A stretch of 64,000 nucleotides of DNA from Cordilura impudica (GCA_963682025.1 OY821520.1:89143670-89207669), one strand, 5' to 3'. Counted from the stretch's first letter, positions 44,236 through 55,443 are shown. Program-made: numbers and translations. The notes: generated by a model not told the origin, from the letters alone.

Positions 44236-46748
44236 ATGGCTAATATGGCGTTCACACTTAAGTGTTTAGCGAAGTGTTTAGTGTTTATGTGATAAACAAG
44301 TCAAATTGAGATGTTTTCCCATACATTTTTTCGTTGGCTAAACATCTCAATTGAGATGTTTAAATCTTAAACACCTCAAAAAACGAAAATATGACAGAGT
44401 TGTATTTAACTTTGCGCATGTTCAGTGCAATATTACTCATGTTTGCCAAGTTGGCATCCTTGTTTTTTTAACATTACTATTAAAGTGGCATTACAATAAA
44501 AAAAATACAATACAAAATACAATACAAAAATGAAAATAACGCATCTATATTGATAATTTCATCATTAATATAATTTAAGTAGTTGGCCGCCAATTTAATA
44601 TTATTTTTTTTATCAATTTTCAAAATTTTATAACTTTTCAATTGTTTTTTATTTTGGAAACAGCTGTTCAATTTGCTGAAATGTTTAACTTAAACACACT
44701 AAATCAAGTGTGAACGACTGTGTTTTGTTTTGCAAAACATGAGCTAAAACACCTCAAAATATCGTAGTGTGAACACCATATAAGTATTGTTACAGAGATC
44801 TGGCAGATATTTATTTTCAACGAAATGATGTAGACGATGTAATTTTGCACATAGTAAGCAACGACTTCTTTAAGAATTGTAACCTAGAAGACATTGAAAT
44901 GCACAAAGGAAAAATTACTAATTTTGCATCGAATTTGAAAAGACGGTACATTGAACGCTCTCATAGCAAGGCAAAGATGTACAAACGTTACCAAGACTGG
45001 TTAATAAAGGAACTTATTTTTGAGAGTGCATCTACAACTGCCAACGAAAGTGGAAAAAAGGGTCGACCAGCAAAACCAATTGACGGATGTAGTGAAAGAT
45101 CTCGAAGGCGCAAGCTGGCGAATATCAATGAAGAAATTTCTCAAAGAATTATTAAGAATTCATTTTTGCGACAAATTCAACCAACACAAAATAAAAAAAA
45201 TAAAATTGAAATAATGGAAAAAATAGTAGAAGCGAGCCCAAGGCGCACAAAGATGATTTTGAAAAGCATTCCTACACCAATTGAAGATAAGAAATTTACG
45301 CCGGAAGAAGCGTTCGCCCTATTTTTGGATTTGAAATTGACCAAAAATCAATGTAAGGAACTGCGGAAGTGAACCAATGAAAAGAATTGTGGGATTTTTC
45401 CAGAGTATCGAGATTTAGTTTCCGCCAAAAAGGAATGCTTACCTTCACAATCTGATATAAGTCTCACTTCAACATCAGCAGAAATAAAATTGCAAGATCT
45501 CCTTGAACATAATGCAGAACGATTGCTAAATACGTTTGATACTGATCATTTAAAAAATATTGATAATGGCAACATTACTTTAATTTCTAAATGGGGATGT
45601 GATGGATCCTCTGGTCAGAAACAATAAAAGCAATCTAATGAAGAAAATTCGTCAGATGCTAATTTATTTATGGTATCTTTCATTCCATTGCGCTTAACGA
45701 AAAGGTATAGCGTCTTAGAGCCGTCAACAAGTAGAGCAACAGAAATTGATATATGGAAAAATGAAATTCCTTCTTCAACAAAGTATTGCAGACCATTAAA
45801 ATTTGCATTCAAAAAGGAAACCAAAGATGTTATAACTGAAGAAGTTCAAAAAATAAAAGATCAAATTAAGGAACCAGTAATATTTAAATTTGATGACCAA
45901 GACATTGAAGTACATTTTAAAATGTGTCTCACAATGATTGATGGAAAAGCTGCACAAGCTTTAACTGGAACAAAGTCAACGTCAAGCTGCATTATATGCC
46001 AAAAGACATCGAGTTAATTAAGCCAACCCACACCAGAAGACGTTTCATGGAGCATATTCTTAAATTGGGTTATGATTTGGAATTTGGTCCGTTAGGCGAA
46101 ATAGTGAGAAAAAACAAAAAAAATTAAGAAAAAGGAAAGCAAAAAAAAAAAAACAAATTCAACCAAAATATCTACAGCTAGGCCTCGTAATCGACCAACC
46201 AAAACAAGGGGAAGGAAACGCAAATGATGGAAATACTGCAAGGAGATTTTTTTCCGATCCGGAAACTGCAGCATCTATCACAGGGGTAGATCATGAATTA
46301 ATAAGACGATTCAAAATCATATTACAAGTTCTAGCATGCAGCAGAAAGATAAATGCAAAAAAATTTGGAGAGTATGCCAATAAGACAGCTATACTTTATA
46401 ATGAAAAATACTCTTGGAGATATATGCCATCCACAGTTCATAAAATTTTGTACCATGGGGAACAAATAATTCAAAACAATATGCTACCAATAGGAGATCT
46501 ATCTGAAGAAGCGCAAGAAAAAATGAACAAAGACTACAGATTCCTTCGCGAACACAACACAAGGATAATGTCCAGATGTTGTACTAGTGAAGACCTTATC
46601 ACTATTTTGTTGTGCACTTCAGATCCATATATGTCCAAAATTCGTCAAAAATGGAAAACTACCTCTATTGAATTAGACGAAAGCTAAACAACTTCTAGAA
46701 GATGAAAATCAAGGCTATTTAGAAGAAATTTTTACTAAAATTGGTTGA
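44236..46748 (+). pseudogene. Transib transposase, interrupted by a MITE, two stops and frameshifts
   Basis: RAG1-like DDE transposase. The apparent start is ATG at 44236. Two codons on, the MITE (44244-44780) interrupts, and the frame resumes at 44782 and runs to a TGA at 45370-45372. The same frame continues through WGCDGSSGQ (candidate first Asp codon at 45601) to a TAA at 45625-45627, then through 45670-46017 with MIDGKAAQALTG (second Asp at 45940) and CIICQKTSS, where Cys-x-x-Cys recalls the RAG1 zinc-binding region. A frameshift gives MEHILKLGYDLEFGPLGEIV (46047 on). Another gives the C-terminal part with MPSTVHKILYHGEQ and LPIGDLSEEAQEKMNK (46424-46543), where Glu at 46517 is the likely third catalytic residue. 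A last frameshift carries the tail to a stop near 46748. It cannot act as it stands, but its lesions are few for a fossil. Confidence 0.9.
44244..44780. mobile_element. 537-bp MITE-like element inside the Transib transposase
   Basis: Ends TATGGCGTTCACACT (left) and, in complement, TATGGTGTTCACACT (right) match at 14 of 15 bases. TAA occurs on both sides (44241-44243 and 44781-44783), the TWA-type 3-bp duplication of PIF/Harbinger elements. Subterminal repeats of the TTCACACTT / AAGTGTTTA type occur at both ends. It encodes nothing. Its superfamily is inferred only from the duplication. Disregarding it and one TAA leaves an in-frame transposase start. Confidence 0.85.
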
Positions 46749-47036
46749 TTTAAAGTACTTTTATTATTACACTAACAATAAGTTACACTTTTTTTATATA
46801 GTTAAAAAATTTTCTTGATTTAAAAATTGATATATTTTATAAATTTACAACAAAAATTGTTATATTTCATAAATTTACCATAAAAATTGATATAGAAATA
46901 TTTAAAAAGACAATAAAAAAAAATTTAATTAAAGCAAAAACATACGAGTTTTTCATTGAAACTTCTCTATCTTGAACCAGTATAAGGTAACTTTTACGTT
47001 CGCTGCTTCATAAATTATATTTTAACTCGGGATCTT

Positions 47037-47037
47037 T

Positions 47038-47074
<37 letters not shown>
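47037..47074 (+). repeat. Poly-A tract
   Basis: An uninterrupted run of roughly 36 A within the 3' non-coding part of the Transib. It may be an assembly-sensitive homopolymer or the tail of an unrecognised insertion. Confidence 0.9.
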
Positions 47075-47075
<1 letters not shown>

Positions 47076-47408
47076 GGGTGCCAAAGTTTGGCATTTTCTG
47101 AAAAAATTAACTTAAAGAATTGTTTAAAAGTATAAGTTGTAAAATTAACTGAAAAAATAAGACATAATATTAAAAAAAAACCTTTTTTTACCTTTTAACA
47201 CTTCACTTTTGTACTAAAATTCAACTGCAAATGAAAATGTATTTTAAACCCTCCGTAACTTTTTTTATTTTCGGTCGAGAATTACGTTTTATAGCAAAAC
47301 TTAAAGGCCAAAGTCTCACCTACCAAACAAAAAAACCGCATATCAAAATTCCAATCTAACCAAAAGTTATATATTTTTGACCGCCTTCTCGTCAAATGGT
47401 CCACTGTG

Positions 47409-48020
47409 CGTCGGTGTGTCCATGTAAACCTTGTAATCAAACTGCAGGTCGCAAATATGAATATATTTTGACGAAATTTGGCATATATAAGCTTTTATCG
47501 GCCATAAGATGAAAGCTATTGAAATTGGTGAGAATCGGTCCTTGTTCAGACCTAGCCCCCATACAAATGACCCCTATGAAATCGACATAATTTGCCATAA
47601 GATCCAAATTATCATATAAATCTTAGTCAAATTGGGTTTGTATGTGTTTATTACATCCATTAATCATTAGTCCAAAAATGATGCCTATGGGACAACTCTT
47701 AGTCATAGGCCCCATATAGAGCTGCTTCCCGATCTTCACTTAAATCTATCAAAAAACAAAAATATTACACTGATTCTTCTCAAATTTTGTTTGTATATAT
47801 TTTTGCAAAATACAAGAGACCTTACCAAACATGGTCAGGATCGGTCCATTTTTGGGCCTTGTCCCCATATAGATATAGCATCCGATATGAACTTTTTCAT
47901 ATCTGCAGCCAAAAAAAATAATAAAAATCCCACTCAAATTTGGTTTATGCTTGTTTTCTATGTCCATTTAGTTGGGCCTATGAGATAAGGTTTCTAAACG
48001 CATGGTATAGGGTATATTTT
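47409..48020 (+). repeat. R1 copy, right part, split by the Transib
   Basis: Resumes CGTCGGTGTGTCCATGTAAA, AAACTGCAGGTCGCAAATA, CCCGATCTTCACTTAAATC and ends CTAAACGCATGGTATAGGG, matching 35520-36110 almost block for block. Frames at 47749-48158 are repeat translations. Confidence 0.88.
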
Positions 48021-48239
48021 ATTACTTGTTTATTATTGTTCCTCATTGTAAATTTGTTTGCTTTTTGTGTTTTTTATACTTTTGTGGGTTATATTCTGTT
48101 TAGATGTGATACAATGGTGCAATGTACGTTATTTAATGTAAAATTTGATGTTTTGTAAAATATAATTGTAGATCCCTGACGATGCTATCCAGTGGTTCTT
48201 GAAATATTGGAAGAATTTTTTTATTAAATAAAAAAAAAA
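48021..48239. other. T-rich spacer
   Basis: Short AT-rich DNA between R1 and the next array segment. No feature seen. Confidence 0.45.
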
Positions 48240-48920
48240 TTTAAAAAACACAGACCTTGAACTTTGTTCGGAAAATTTAATTTTTTGAAGAAAATGTACT
48301 TTAAGGAAATTTACTTTTTTTTTAAATTTTACTTATGTAATAAGGTACACACAGAAAATTGATTTAATATGTCTACCAAATTTATTGCCAACCGAATTGC
48401 GATGAAGAATTTTGAGTTGATTGCAATTACAATTCTATTGTATTAACAGTTAATATTTTATCATAATAAAAAATTGTTGGTTGCTATCAAATTGTCTGTT
48501 GATACATTCGAAAATTGGGTTGTTAAACTTTAGAACAATTCCGTTGGCGATTTTTTTCTCTGTGTAGTTTTTTAAGAAAAGGTATTTTTAAAAAATTTGT
48601 TTTTGAGAAAAGGTTTTTTTTTAAGTGTAATTTTAAGCAGATGACAATTTTAAGAATATGTAGTTCTTAAAGAAGACGTATCAAAATTAAAAAAAAGTGA
48701 TTTTTATCATCAAAAGCTTTATTAAGAAAAGTTAATTTTTTAATAAAAAGTGTTTTTTTTTTTTTGAAATGTGATTCGTGAGTAAAGTCATTTTTCTTAA
48801 GAAAAAGTATCTTTTGAGAAAAGTAACTTTTTAAGAAAAAAAAAGAAATGGTACTTTTGTTTGAAGAACTTATTTTTAAAAAGAAAATTAACGTTTTTAA
48901 AGGATAAGTTGTACAATTTA
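48240..48920 (+). repeat. Degenerate AAGGTACTTTTTAAGAAA array, right segment
   Basis: Same style of phrases as 39655-41270 (GAAAATGTACTTTAAGGAAA, AGAAAAGGTATTTTTAAAA), interrupted by a small element at 48349-48565. Together with the segments from 38.3 kb it suggests one array of about 2.5 kb broken by later insertions. Confidence 0.68.
48349..48565. mobile_element. 217-bp MITE-like element, CACACAGAAAA ends
   Basis: The left end CACACAGAAAATTG follows TA, and the right end reads TTTTTTTCTCTGTG before TA. The complement, CACAGAGAAAAAAA, is similar to the left. Subterminal GCCAACCGAATTG (left, about 48389) and, in complement on the right, GCCAACGGAATTG (about 48537) form a second inverted pair. 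Related to the insertion at 18719-19696. Non-coding. Confidence 0.6.
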
Positions 48921-50689
48921 AATTTTTGCGATGCAAGTAATTATCTCATTACCCAATAGTTTGAGTGATTGTCAGAAAATTTAATCACAATAATTTATAA
49001 ACTTTGTAGGAAAATAACATCTTTGTAGATAAATACATCTTTATATAAAGAAAAGTATATATTTTTTTTAATAACATTTTGCTGCTCCAATGGTTCTGCT
49101 CTGCTTTATCTTAATATTTTTGAAATTAAAGAAAAACTTTTATTTCGTATTTTTTTTTTTATAATAAGCAATTTTATTGTTATACATACGCACAAGTTTA
49201 TTTTATTGCTTGAAAAACTTTAATATTATTTTTGAAGAATATATATATATATATATTTTTTTTTTCTTTCCAACAAATAAAAATTGTTTCTGTAAATGTT
49301 TCTGCTCCGCAAACATGAAAGTTTCTACAACTAAAGGAAGTTTTATTTCTTTGTAGAATAAATATTATCAAAGTAAATATTAAAAATATAAATATAATTA
49401 AAAAAATAATATTTTAAGGAAGAAAAAAAAACTAAGATAAACTTAAAAATGCAATAAAATTGAAATAAAAGAAAATACATTTTTCCCACAAAGTTAAACA
49501 AAGTGTTAAGAAGGATAATATATATTTAAGAAATTTAAGTTTTATTATATTTAAAAAATTTTCAATTAAATTTAATTAAATGAATATTATCTGCTTTAAA
49601 TATATAACAAAATTCCTTTCTTTTTTCTCATTCTAGGTAAGTCTACTGAAATTCCGTAACGACTGAAAGATGTTCAATTATTAATATTGGTAATCTGGTA
49701 AAAATTTTCGTTCAATTTCATTCGAAGCTAATATTATTTCAATTAGAATTTTAAAGAGAAACACTGAATTGTGCTTGTATGGATATCAAATCTTAACATT
49801 CCATTTTGTTTTTTAAAACAAACATAAAATTTCAATTTTAAAAACAAACACTTACATTTAGCACACAATCAATCACAATCACCATTCAAACTCAACTACT
49901 ACCTCAATATTCACAACGAATGCAAGAACTTACAGCCATGTATATGTTTGTATCTGTATTCGTGTAGATTAACATGGTGTCATAAGTATATTCAGACAAA
50001 AATAATATATAAATATTTTAGAACTGGAAGTTTAATAATGGTTTTCAAAAAAGTTAAGAACTTAGTACAATATTTGTCATTAAATAATTTACATCAGTTT
50101 TAAAGGCGATGATTTAAATGGTCCTATAAAACAATGTTTCAAAATGGAATCATGATTATATTTAAGTAGTTTTAATTTAGTATAAATCATTACAACTGTA
50201 TCATCTAAACTTGGCCGATATCTCCCTACACTTTTATCATTATTTCCTCAAATTTCACTATATACATTTTGTACAATATTTCTAAAAGCCAGAACCGCGA
50301 AACCATTGGGCTTATGTGCAGATTTTATAAAACGTCAGAGCTAAGTAAAATAATATTACGAAGAAAAACTGGGAGATTATTTGAATTCTAGTGATTATAT
50401 TATTAGCTGTCATTAGCATATGGGGAGTTATATTTTAAATCAGTGAATAAAATAAGATTTCTCGACCTAGTCTTTATTGAAATATATAAATATTGTTCGT
50501 GAATAGAAAAAGTTCTTAAAGCTTGGACCTCTAAATGTCACACAATAATTGAGTTTGTCTTTAAACCGAGTTGTAACTAAATTTATAGTCTTGTATTTGT
50601 ATTGTGCTTGTTTACATATAACTCAAAAACCAATAAAACACACTCATAAAATTTCTAACAAGTGTAGAAAAGATAACAACAACAATGTA
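48921..50689. other. AT-rich DNA, nothing recognised
   Basis: ATATATATATATAT tract at about 49240. The segment from 49800 to 50690 is somewhat less homopolymeric, with CACAATCAATCACAATCACC at about 49863, but there is no frame, repeat or RNA gene that I can support. Confidence 0.45.
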
Positions 50690-51070
50690 AGATAACAATT
50701 TAAGATAAACTCTATAGGACTATTCTCAGTCATAGCCCCCCCCCCCCTTTTTAAAGCTGCTTTCCGATCTTCACTTAAATCTATCGGAAAAAAAAATTTT
50801 GAACAGATTTTTCTAAAATTTGGGATTTATATATTTTTGCAAAAAATAAGTTACCTTAACAAATATGGTCAGGATCGGTCCATTTTTTGAGCTAAACACC
50901 ATATAAAATAATATACAATACCCCATATGAACTTTTTCATTTTCAAAGGCAACAAAATTAATAACAATTCCACTCAAATGTGATGTATGCTTTTTTTCTA
51001 TATCCAATTAGTTTGCCCTAATAGATGGGGTCTCTAAACGCATGGTAAAGGATATATATCGTATAGTCGT
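50690..51070 (+). repeat. R1 copy, 3' part only
   Basis: CATAGCCCCCCCCCCC, then CCGATCTTCACTTAAATCTAT, TATGGTCAGGATCGGTCC and CTAAACGCATGGTAAAGG match the 3' half of the copy at 35375. The 13-C run (about 50735-50748) is unusual. Confidence 0.75.
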
Positions 51071-51119
51071 TGTTTTTTTCATGCATTTATTTCTTCGATC
51101 TTCACATAGTGAACTAACA

Positions 51120-51420
51120 ATATATTATTTGAGAGGTATATCTTTTTAGCCGATTTGCAGATTTACAGATTTTTAAATTTATTCCTTTATATTGAGCAAA
51201 TTGCATTTAATATTGCTACTAACACATACATAAAATTATACAATGCTATGTGTGTGTTTATTAAATTTGTTAATGTGTTTGTAATAAAAATGAGATTGTT
51301 GTTTGTGTTGATTTGTGAATTGGCTATTATTGATTAGCATATTTTTCAGGTCTTTATTTAATGAAAAAATAAAATTTCCTAGAATTTGCGCTCGAATTTC
51401 GAGGGTTGGAATCTGCTTGT
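51120..51420 (+). mobile_element. Short Helitron-like element (family H), copy 5, 5'-truncated
   Basis: Begins within the family at ATATTATTTGAGAGGTATAT and ends CGAGGGTTGGAATCTGCTTGT. The final CTAG is changed to CTTG. Confidence 0.55.
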
Positions 51421-52829
51421 CTAATATTAAAAATATTGAATCCTGCCAATCCCAGAAAAATTGCATTTTCTACATAATTTAAAAAATATTCCAAAATATT
51501 ATATCAACGACATTGAAAGACGGTCTTAATAAGTTTCGTAGAAAGGCTAAGAAAAATGTGAAATATTTAGATATAGTAAAGTTTCAGGAATAGAATTTCG
51601 GAGAGCTACGCGTTTGCCATTCCCATTTCACCTCAACTCTAATAGAAAATTTTCTAATGTAGGATCGATTTTAGCAATAATTCCTATATAAAACTATTTC
51701 CCGATTTTCACATTAATGTCTCTAAAGTTGTGCAAAAAATTTATATTTTATTAAAAACTGCTTTACTGAACGAATATTTTTTGTCGTAATTCCAACTTGA
51801 GGATTCTACAAAATTTTGATTCTGATCAAGTTCAGAGAACTGCAACGGGTGACTGCTAAAACGTTCGTACGTAATCAGCACTCTAATTTTCTCAAATACA
51901 CAATCAAATCGTTTGATGTTAGTTGCGTCTGTTAACTTAGTTACCGGTCGTTTTGATACCCAATCATTTCGGATATTGGTTCGTTGAGTTTAATAACCAT
52001 TATTTCGATGCAGGATAAATCAGCAAAGGCAAAAATTAAGTTTATTCATGATTGAACACCAATAAAGCGAAATAATTTCTTAACAACAAAATGGAAGTGT
52101 CAAATTTTTTAAAAATTGGTGCAAATCAATATTAATGGATCATATATTTTTGAAGTTTTATAAAAAATATTAATTTCTCTTTAAGTTTGTCATATAAAAA
52201 TATGGGATCGTACAAGAAGGGTTAAGAAGATCGGTAAGGGTTAAAGGCAGACTAGTGTAGAATAGCAGACTGACGAAGTTAAATTGAAAAAGACGGATGC
52301 TGACATAGTTGGACAGGTCATTTAGTCATTTAGAACTCAGAATTAATTTACGTGTTAATGTATTTTATATTTAAATCTAGTATTGATATTTAATATTGTA
52401 TTCAACTGCGAAAGAAATGTAAAATAAAAATCAGTATGAAAATAATCATTCTACAAATATATTTTCCTTAGAGCAATATGACCTACATGTTGACAATGTG
52501 AAATATTCTGAATCACAGCCAGTAATGCACTGATCTAAGGACAAAATCTGCAAGTGTAAAAGCTCCAAAAATATTGGCGTTTTCTTTTCTGGCAAAAATT
52601 TTTAATTTTTTGCATTTCGCACTTTTTTTGCTTTTCTAAAAAAATTTAACGCTGTAAAAGTGTTATGCATCTTTTCTAAAAATATTGCACTATAATATGA
52701 TAAAAAGTGTAATTCTTGACAATATAATATCAGAGTGTGATGCTTACATCTAAAAGCAGCTGACTTTTTTGTTTGTTTATTTGCATTGTATTAAGAAAAA
52801 GAGAAAAAAATCAAACGAAATGAAAATTT
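51421..52829. other. AT-rich DNA, nothing recognised
   Basis: A roughly 200-bp less AT-rich part at 51840-52080 (CGTTCGTACGTAATCAGC, GTTAGTTGCGTCTGTTAACT) carries no frame or motif I recognise. The rest is homopolymer-rich. Confidence 0.45.
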
Positions 52830-53480
52830 TTTTCAATGGAAGAAAGAATATATTTCAAAAATTCGTAACTACACTGTATTCTTAATCGGACCAGTTTCTG
52901 GCATTTCAGCTTTCAACGATTTATTGAACATTGTGAAATTGTTATATTATAATTGAATAGATTGTTTCTATAAGACATTTCAACCTGCGTCTATCCTAAC
53001 CTGCGTTTATCTCACACGTACTCGTACTTACACTTTTTGGTCAGCGCTTTAACGCACTCTGCTAAACCAGGCCTACAAGCAGTGTGGTTAAGAATCAGTT
53101 TTCATACCATACAGCTTTTACTTCGTATTAATTTCAGAAGATTCAACTGTGTCCAAACAAACAATCGTTGTTTTTTATTTTTTTTTTTATTTTTTCATTT
53201 ATACTTCGAATTTCCACTATTCTCAGTTTCGTAAGAGTTGCCATATGTGATGTTTGGTTTTTACATTCTACATATTGCACTTTTTACATATATTTGGGAT
53301 GATGCTCTGAAGCGAATTTTTTAATAGTTTATTAGATTTGACGTAATTTTTCAGACATATTGCAATTAATCCGTAATTAATTTGCAAATTTTAATTTTGT
53401 TTCAATGGTACGTGGTAGAGAAGAAGAAAGCATATATTTCAAAAATTCATAAGTACATTGTATTCTTAATCGGACTGGTT
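52830..53480 (+). repeat. Foldback family F, diverged third copy
   Basis: Follows the 30342 unit through GTATTCTTAATCGGACCAGT, TTTTTGGTCAGCGCTTTAAC, CAGACATATTGCAATTAAT and a second start AATGGTACGTGGTAGAGAAG (53405). It is cut off at GGACTGGTTTTTAAAC, where a family S copy begins, so S inserted into or replaced the rest. Confidence 0.75.
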
Positions 53481-53481
53481 T

Positions 53482-54002
53482 TTAAACTCTTTCTTTTAAC
53501 TCACACTCTCTATCGGTCTGTCTTTCTCTTTGTCTGTCGTGGGTCAACCCAATTCCCCCTTATAGAATTGATCTGGCCTATAGCCTTGTTATGACTACAG
53601 ATTAATTTTGGGGTAGTCACGCACAGTCACGCACTGTCACGGAGTGATCTAAATGTCATTTCCTCTCATTCGATCGATCTGAAACTTGGTCCATACAATT
53701 GCTGTGGAAAAAAGATTAACTTTAACTTAGTCGCGCACAGTCGCGCATAGTCACGCACAGCCACGGAGGGATTTAAAACGGATTTCCCCTCATCCAATCG
53801 TTTTGAAACTTGGTCAATATACTTACTGTAAAGAAAGATTAATTTCGACATAGTCACGCACAGTCACGAATTATTTAAAACCCATTTCCCGTTATCCGAT
53901 CGATCTGGAATTTGGTCGATAGAGTTGCTATGAAAAAAGATTTACTTTAAAGTAGTCAAAACTCATACGCATAAGGAAAGAAAGAGTTTTAATAAAAACT
54001 TT
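53482..54002 (+). repeat. Family S minisatellite-bearing repeat, fourth copy
   Basis: Entry AACTCTTTCTTTTAACTCAC, TCTGTCGTGGGTCAACCC, three to four GATCTGAAACTTGGTCCAT units with GTCACGCACAGTCACG blocks, exit AAGGAAAGAAAGAGTTTTAA (about 53970). The exit and the next 30 bases match 11039-11090. Confidence 0.78.
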
Positions 54003-54184
54003 GTTTTTATAGGTTAGATTATTTTTAGTTAAATCCAATAACATTTTAATGCTTTTATTTATTTGTATACATATATTTTATAATTTAATAAAAAAAAAAT
54101 AATAATAAAATCTAAAAAAAACTGTTCCCTGTGGTATCAAAAATCTTCTAAAACAAATCAAGAAAATAAAAATAAATTTAACTA

Positions 54185-54780
54185 ATGTTAATTATTTATT
54201 TTTGTCTTCAAAAATTTGGTTAAGAAGATTTTTTATGTCTTTCACTTCCTCCATAATTTCACTATGGCTCCTTTCTTTAACCTTCTCCTTCTTGGCCGCA
54301 ATTTCCAAAATTGACATCTTATTTTCTGGTTACTTTCTGTTGGCAATTTTTCAAAGCTTTTTCTGGTTGATTTCTGTTGACTGCTTGTTTGTACTCCGGG
54401 TTCGAACAACAGACAAATTTTGTTGACTTTATTCTCGAAATCTACCATCATTCTTTTTGTCAACGAGGCACTATTATTCTCAACTGCTGCCTTTTTGGTC
54501 GCATCACAATTTTATATCTTTCTTCGCACTGCTTCGGATTGCCATTTGGAATATTTGAGGCAATTTTCTCAAACATTGCCTCCTTACTTTTAACCTCTTC
54601 ATGGTTTCTATTTCGGCCATGCAGGTTCCGTATAGGTCCAATATTAATTTTTTGTCGCAATCTGACCAAACTAAAGAAAAAAGATTTTTTTTTGAATTTT
54701 TTTTTTTTTTTCATAAATGTCTTCTGAAGTCCTCCATAAATAATTCCGAAAATGGATTTTTTTAAAATTCGAATCATTTT
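54185..54780 (-). pseudogene. Myb/SANT-like DNA-binding protein gene, frameshifted
   Basis: Read right to left. 54460-54777 gives a helical DNA-binding remnant with IGPIRNLHGRNRNHEEVKSK, EAMFEKIASNIPNGNPKQCE and ERYKIVMRPKRQQ, the third-helix style (KQCEERYK) of Myb/SANT-like domains. A frameshift near 54460 leads to VDFENKVNKICLLFEPGVQT and STRKSFEKLPTESNQKIR (54242-54463). Another gives a C-terminal coiled-coil tail SILEIAAKKEKVKERSHSEI followed by MEEVKDIKNLLNQIFED (to about 54187). Proteins of this build are either host regulators of the MADF/Myb-SANT kind or the accessory protein of PIF/Harbinger elements. With two frameshifts and repeat-rich surroundings, a transposon relic is likelier. 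No inverted ends were found. Confidence 0.65.
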
Positions 54781-55440
54781 TATAGTTACAGAGCTATATA
54801 TGTGTGTATATATTCACATGCGCGAGGTGCAGAAAATTCTTGTAATAAAACTTAAAATGCGTTTTTCTCGTAATCCCTTTTTCAAACTGGGGTGTCGTTT
54901 TTCTTGAGAACCAGATGCAATTTCTTACTGGAACGTGGACTATCGTCACTTACACTTTCAATTGTTGCGTTTTTCAATATCATTCATTATCTTTAAATTA
55001 ATTTTTGTAGCGTCTTTTAATTTTACTTTTTTTTTAATTTATGTGCATCACAATCAATAAAAAATAAAGAAAAACAGCTGTAAAAAGTGTCGCCAAATTG
55101 TGCTTTTGTGGCCATTAAAAATTCAAAATATTAAGTGGGTGGGTTAAACATTTTAAAAATGCAAATTATATAAGCGTATCATTGTTTTTTTTTGCAGAAA
55201 ATAAAACGTCATAATATTTGTTCTACATAAAACTAAAGAGAAATCAAGAATAGTACTAAAAAAATTACAATTCATGGTCCATTGTATATTGTGTCCATAT
55301 ACCGAAAGTATTTAATTTTTAATTTTTCTGTTTGCTGGCCCCTGTATTTTAAACTAACTAAATCTAACTAATTCTTCGATTTAGCATGTATCATATAGTA
55401 TGCAATGCCAATGCTCTTTTCCTCAAATATGTGAAACTCA
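54781..55440. other. AT-rich DNA, nothing recognised
   Basis: A less AT-rich part at 54840-54970 (CTCGTAATCCC, AACCAGATGCAATTTCTTAC) lies upstream of the Myb/SANT remnant in its reading direction and could be its original leader. No motif supports that. Confidence 0.4.
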
Positions 55441-55443
55441 ATT

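Larger units (their letters stand above)
43129..47408 (+). mobile_element. Transib element (RAG1-related DNA transposon), 4,280 bp with both ends
   Basis: The inverted ends start CACAGTGGACCAT and match at 31 of the first 36 positions. Each end reads as a CACAGTG heptamer, 23 bp (GACCAT...GGCGGYC), then an A-rich nonamer position beginning AAAAAT. This is the layout of V(D)J recombination signals with a 23-bp spacer, as known for Transib termini. CGTCG duplications flank it. Inside are a decayed transposase (44236-46748), a 537-bp inserted MITE-like element and, at about 43735-43850, another R1-like piece with CCGTCCGTCTG. Without the MITE the length is about 3.7 kb, normal for Transib. Confidence 0.93.

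Noticed and set aside
44788..44796. Splice acceptor (TTACAG) for a Transib intron
   Set aside because: Removing the MITE and one TAA restores an in-frame ATG through this point, so no intron is needed.
44773..45372. Intact host gene of RAG1 type
   Set aside because: It lies between Transib ends with target duplications and carries stops and frameshifts, so it is transposon-derived and not domesticated here.
47037..47074. Poly-A tail marking a retrogene
   Set aside because: No coding or LINE sequence precedes it within the Transib 3' region. It is probably a homopolymer expansion.
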